Under the pieces are notes generated by a model. The model did not search any database, was not told the DNA's origin, and worked only from the letters and a program-made list of their open reading frames with translations. Below are positions 7,053 through 9,838 of a stretch of 9,838 nt of DNA, piece by piece. Source of the DNA: Lysobacterales bacterium (GTDB lineage Bacteria; Pseudomonadota; Gammaproteobacteria; Xanthomonadales; Marinicellaceae). Position 1 is the first letter of the stretch; the number at the start of each line of letters is the position of its first letter. The stretch is from assembly GCA_027083915.1 (NCBI GenBank), contig JALWML010000589.1, forward strand, positions 1 to 9,838. The letters run 5' to 3'. A program made the translations under genes and the position numbers.

Positions 7053-7742
7053 AAAAATCAAAAAATTACACAAAATGCTCAAGGCTTTACCTTAATAGAG
7101 ATGTCAATTGTTCTTATTGTTATTGGAATTATTCTCGGTGCCGTATCAATTGGCAAAGATTTGCAAAGAAATGCAGTTTATCAAAAAATTAGTCAATCCT
7201 TTGTCCAAGGTTGGGCATTGGCGTACCAAAGTCATTTTGATCGTGTTAATTTAGTGGTTGCTGATAACCCTCTAGCACCAACTTTAATGGTCAATTCAAA
7301 TGCAGGTGAAGTCTGTGGAGTAACTCTACAAGCTGCAATGGATGCAGCAGGTGTTGAAATGCCACCAGGTCGAGCAGAAGGTTCAGAAGAGAAATACGTT
7401 TATCTTGATACAAATGGCAACCCACAACAAACTGAAATATGCTTTGATAACATTCCTTGGTCAGTTGATGGATTAAATCCAGGAACCTATATGTTGCGTA
7501 ATAAAAATGTAATGGTTATCAAGGGAATTACACCAGATTTGGCTCGTCTATTGGATAATTCAGTTGATGGTATTGCAGATGCGCGATTTGGACACTTTCG
7601 GGAATCCCAATACGCAAACAATACATCATCAATACAAAGACAATGGAGCAAAACGAATACACAAAATTTTGCCAATGCAAATATCAATCAAGATGAATCA
7701 CAGGTCGCAATTTTAACAGCTTACTACTTAATGCCAGAATAA
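7050..7742 (+). CDS. Prepilin-like protein 4 (230 aa), conventional size
   Basis: Leader MKNQKITQNAQG with predicted cleavage G12|F13, followed by FTLIEMSIVLIVIGIILGAV with Glu at mature +5, a textbook type IV pilin/pseudopilin N-terminus. The start at 7050 is preferred over the in-frame ATG at 7014: it gives a normal 12-residue leader, avoids a 33-nt overlap with the previous gene (stop at 7043-7045) and has AGGA at 7036-7039 at good spacing. The mature part lacks the RLPxPD, DFC and YDD signatures of the three upstream pilins and lacks a hydrophobic C-terminal extension, so it is a different pilin family. Two cysteines (C89, C131) could form a disulfide. A DTNGN stretch lies at 120-124. It is the last gene of the operon, with the hairpin of the convergent region 31 nt downstream. 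It might be the main filament subunit or another minor pilin; the sequence does not decide. Confidence 0.9.
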   Translation: MKNQKITQNAQGFTLIEMSIVLIVIGIILGAVSIGKDLQRNAVYQKISQSFVQGWALAYQSHFDRVNLVVADNPLAPTLMVNSNAGEVCGVTLQAAMDAAGVEMPPGRAEGSEEKYVYLDTNGNPQQTEICFDNIPWSVDGLNPGTYMLRNKNVMVIKGITPDLARLLDNSVDGIADARFGHFRESQYANNTSSIQRQWSKTNTQNFANANINQDESQVAILTAYYLMPE

Positions 7743-7773
7743 AATAAAGCCTTATAAAAACCCTCCACAAAAA

Positions 7774-7798
7774 AACCACAAAAACATTTTTTGTGGTT
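7774..7798 (-). terminator. Hairpin terminator between convergent pilin operon and greA
   Basis: A perfect 11-bp inverted repeat (AACCACAAAAA at 7774-7784, TTTTTGTGGTT at 7788-7798) with a 3-nt loop. Read on the - strand, the stem is followed by seven T (complement of A at 7769-7775, two of which belong to the stem base), the form of an intrinsic terminator for greA, whose stop is 43 nt away. On the + strand the stem is followed only by GATTTGGG, so it would be a weaker terminator for the pilin operon, although it sits 31 nt after that operon's last stop. The 99-nt gap holds no other supported feature. Confidence 0.75.
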
Positions 7799-7841
7799 GA
7801 TTTGGGATGTAAGAGAAGTGCTAATATCTCTTGGAATAATT

Positions 7842-8315
7842 TTAAATGTATTTAACTTCAGTAATGTAATAAGTTTTAGTGCCTCCTGGTGTTTGCACTT
7901 CTACTTCATCATCCAGTTCTTTTCCGATTAATGCGCGTGCAATCGGTGAGGAAATTGAAATCTGCCCTTGGTCAATATCAGCTTCGACATCACCAACAAT
8001 CTGATAAGTGACTTCGTTTTCATCATCATCTTCAAGTGTAACTGTTGCACCAAACACCACTTTATCACCAACATTGAGACTGTGAATGTCGATTATCTGA
8101 GCATTTGAGATTGTCCCTTCGAGGTATTTAATACGTGCTTCATTCATGCCATGCTCTTCTCTCGCAGCATGATACTCAGCATTTTCTTTTAAGTCGCCGT
8201 GGGCACGTGCCTCCGCAACGGCTTCAATAATACGTGGTCTTTCGACTGTTTTTAGTCTTTTTAGTTCTTCTTTTAAACGTTCTGCACCAGTTGCAGTTAA
8301 TGGAGCTAATGCCAT
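7842..8315 (-). CDS. greA: Transcription elongation factor GreA
   Basis: Binds in the RNA polymerase secondary channel and stimulates cleavage of backtracked transcripts. The 157-residue length matches the family (about 158). The N-terminal coiled-coil domain (about 1-76) carries the signature GDLKENAEYHAA at 40-51, with the tip acidic residues D41 and E44 present. The C-terminal FKBP-like domain (about 80-157) includes VGDKV (82-86), SPIARALIGK (123-132) and the closing YYITEVKYI. GAGGG (complement of 8323-8327) lies 7 nt before the ATG, confirming the start. It follows carB by 24 nt on the same strand, an arrangement also known from other gammaproteobacteria such as Pseudomonas, so it is probably co-transcribed with carB. 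Nothing looks odd about it. Confidence 0.98.
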   Translation of the reverse strand: MALAPLTATGAERLKEELKRLKTVERPRIIEAVAEARAHGDLKENAEYHAAREEHGMNEARIKYLEGTISNAQIIDIHSLNVGDKVVFGATVTLEDDDENEVTYQIVGDVEADIDQGQISISSPIARALIGKELDDEVEVQTPGGTKTYYITEVKYI

Positions 8316-8339
8316 TTTTTTACCCTCTTATCCTTCATT

Positions 8340-9838
8340 TTATTCGCTTAAGTCGTGTAATTCATCAAGCGAATAAATTTCTTGTTTATTTAAATATTTA
8401 TACGCTTCTAAAGTAGCTGCAGCACCATAAATGGTGGTGGAATAATTTATATTTTGTTGCAGAGCTTCGCGACGTATAGAATAGGAATCCGATATGGCTC
8501 CAGAGCCTTCGGTTGTGTTAATGATGAATTCTATTTCTTTTGACTTAATCTTGTCAACTATATGAGGTCTACCTTCCAAAACTTTATTCACTCTTTCGCA
8601 ATACAGGCCATTATCACGTAAAAGTTGGCATGTTCCTCCAGTTGCAACTAACTCAAATCCCATGTCTTGTAGTTTTTTTGCAAGCGGTATAACTTGTTGT
8701 TTATCCGCTTCACGCACGGATATAAAAGCCGTTCCTTGTAAGGGCATAGCAGTATCACTGGCTTGTTTGGAACGAGCCACAGCTGCACCGAATGTTTTGC
8801 CAATACCCATAACCTCACCTGTGGAACGCATTTCAGGCCCGAGAATTGGGTCAACGCCAGGGAATTTTAAAAAAGGGAAAACGGGTTCTTTAATGGAATA
8901 ATGGTTAAGTTTTAAGCGTTGTTTGACATTTTGTTGTTTAAGTGAAATTCCAGCCATGCAACGAGCGGCAATTTTCGCTAATGGCAACCCGCTTGCCTTT
9001 GAAACAAATGGAACGGTTCGCGAGGCTCTCGGATTGACTTCTAAAATATAAATATCATCGCCTTGAATGGCAAATTGGGTGTTCATTAAACCGATTACGC
9101 CCAATTCTTTCGCCATCAAGCCCGATTGTCTGCCTAATTCTATTTGCACTTCACCCGATAATGAAAATGGTGGAATACAACAGGATGAATCGCCCGAATG
9201 CACACCAGCTTGTTCGATATGTTCCATAATGCCACCAATCATGACATCGTTTCCATCACAAATAATATCCACATCAATTTCTGTGGCGTGGTCTAAAAAT
9301 CTATCCAATAAAATAGGGGAATCATTGGAAATTTTCACCGCTTCTTTCATGTAACGATTCAGTTCGTTATCATTATGAACGATTTCCATTGCACGACCAC
9401 CAAGCACAAACGATGGGCGAACAACCAAAGGGTAGCCGACTTGATTGGCGAGTTCTACCGCTTCTTCGACATTTTTGGCAATGCGATTAGGTGGTTGCTT
9501 AAGTTCTAACTTATCCAACATGGCTTTAAACAACTCACGGTCTTCTGCCATGTCGATACATTCAGGCTGTGAACCAATTATTGGCACACCAGCGGCTTTT
9601 AAACCATTGGCTAAATTTAACGGCGTTTGTCCGCCGTATTGCACAATAACGCCGTGCGGTTTTTCTATATTGACGATTTCCAGCACATCTTCGTGCGTTA
9701 AAGGTTCAAAATAGAGCCGATTGGCGGTATCGTAATCGGTGGAAACGGTTTCTGGATTGCAGTTGACCATAATGGTTTCAAAACCATCTTCTTTAAGCGC
9801 CAAAGCGGCATGAACACAGCAATAATCAAATTCAATGC
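8340..9838 (-). CDS. carB: Carbamoyl-phosphate synthase large subunit, C-terminal half (5' end outside window)
   Basis: Large chain of carbamoyl-phosphate synthase, which makes carbamoyl phosphate from bicarbonate, ATP and glutamine-derived ammonia for pyrimidine and arginine synthesis. About 498 of roughly 1070 residues are visible. The frame is open to the window end, where it reads IEFDYCCVHAAL, matching the start of the second synthetase half; an apparent TTG start at 9803 is not real. Counting visible residues from the edge: NCNPETVSTDYD (25-36), VIVQYGGQTPL (63-73), the second ATP-grasp domain with VRPSFVLGGRAMEI (139-152), GGIMEHIEQAGVHSGDS (201-217), EVNPRASRTVPFVSKA (266-281) and FPGVDPILGPEMRSTGE (325-341). 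The C-terminal MGS-like allosteric domain (about 370-498) keeps ATGGT, VNKVLEGRPHI and INTT, elements of the effector-binding region in E. coli CarB. It is intact where visible, and upstream of and probably co-transcribed with greA. Confidence 0.98.
   Translation of the reverse strand, partial: IEFDYCCVHAALALKEDGFETIMVNCNPETVSTDYDTANRLYFEPLTHEDVLEIVNIEKPHGVIVQYGGQTPLNLANGLKAAGVPIIGSQPECIDMAEDRELFKAMLDKLELKQPPNRIAKNVEEAVELANQVGYPLVVRPSFVLGGRAMEIVHNDNELNRYMKEAVKISNDSPILLDRFLDHATEIDVDIICDGNDVMIGGIMEHIEQAGVHSGDSSCCIPPFSLSGEVQIELGRQSGLMAKELGVIGLMNTQFAIQGDDIYILEVNPRASRTVPFVSKASGLPLAKIAARCMAGISLKQQNVKQRLKLNHYSIKEPVFPFLKFPGVDPILGPEMRSTGEVMGIGKTFGAAVARSKQASDTAMPLQGTAFISVREADKQQVIPLAKKLQDMGFELVATGGTCQLLRDNGLYCERVNKVLEGRPHIVDKIKSKEIEFIINTTEGSGAISDSYSIRREALQQNINYSTTIYGAAATLEAYKYLNKQEIYSLDELHDLSE

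Noticed and set aside
7811..7832. Imperfect inverted repeat AAGAGA/TCTCTT near the greA stop
   Set aside because: Only a 6-bp A/T-rich stem with a 10-nt loop and no good T tract; too weak to call.
8234..8416. Plus-strand open frame across the carB-greA junction
   Set aside because: It is antisense to the start of greA and the end of carB, with hydrophobic low-complexity translation and no supporting signal.

Overview
The window looks like a piece of a low-GC gammaproteobacterial chromosome. The order carB-greA, the GreA and CarB sequences, and the GspE/GspF-type machinery all fit Gammaproteobacteria. I cannot assign a genus. GC content was judged by eye, not computed.

Left and central part (1-7742, + strand): one tightly packed operon of a type IV filament (type II secretion / type IV pilus) system. 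It opens with the 3' part of a GspE/PilB-family assembly ATPase, whose beginning lies before the window. A GspF/PilC-family inner-membrane platform protein follows, then four genes for prepilin-like proteins. Gene junctions are 0 nt, 2 nt, a 1-nt overlap, a 4-nt overlap and 4 nt, so the six genes are almost certainly co-transcribed and partly translationally coupled. No promoter is visible; it must lie upstream of the window.

The unusual part is the pilin set. Three consecutive genes (2596-4695, 4695-5840, 5837-7045) encode paralogues of 699, 381 and 402 residues. All share a class-III prepilin N-terminus and a globular domain of about 200 residues with the signatures R-[LM]-P-x-P-D, two D-x-[DN]-rich loops, a Cys pair and a Y-D-D motif. 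Each then carries a C-terminal extension of about 150-460 residues that is Ala-rich, helical-looking and contains strongly hydrophobic stretches. Ordinary pilins have only the N-terminal hydrophobic helix, so these extensions are the main candidate for something undescribed. The fourth pilin (7050-7742, 230 residues) is a different, conventional-looking subunit.

Right part (7743-9838, - strand): a short convergent intergenic region with a hairpin terminator, then greA (transcript cleavage factor) and the C-terminal half of carB (carbamoyl-phosphate synthase large chain), which runs off the window end. carB-greA are 24 nt apart and transcribed toward the pilin operon. This part is ordinary housekeeping sequence.

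How the genes work together (inference): the ATPase and platform protein would extract processed pilins from the inner membrane and build a filament or pseudopilus. The three extended pilins would be minor or tip subunits, or unusual structural subunits, carrying large helical domains. Prepilin peptidase, secretin and alignment proteins are not in the window and must be encoded upstream or elsewhere.
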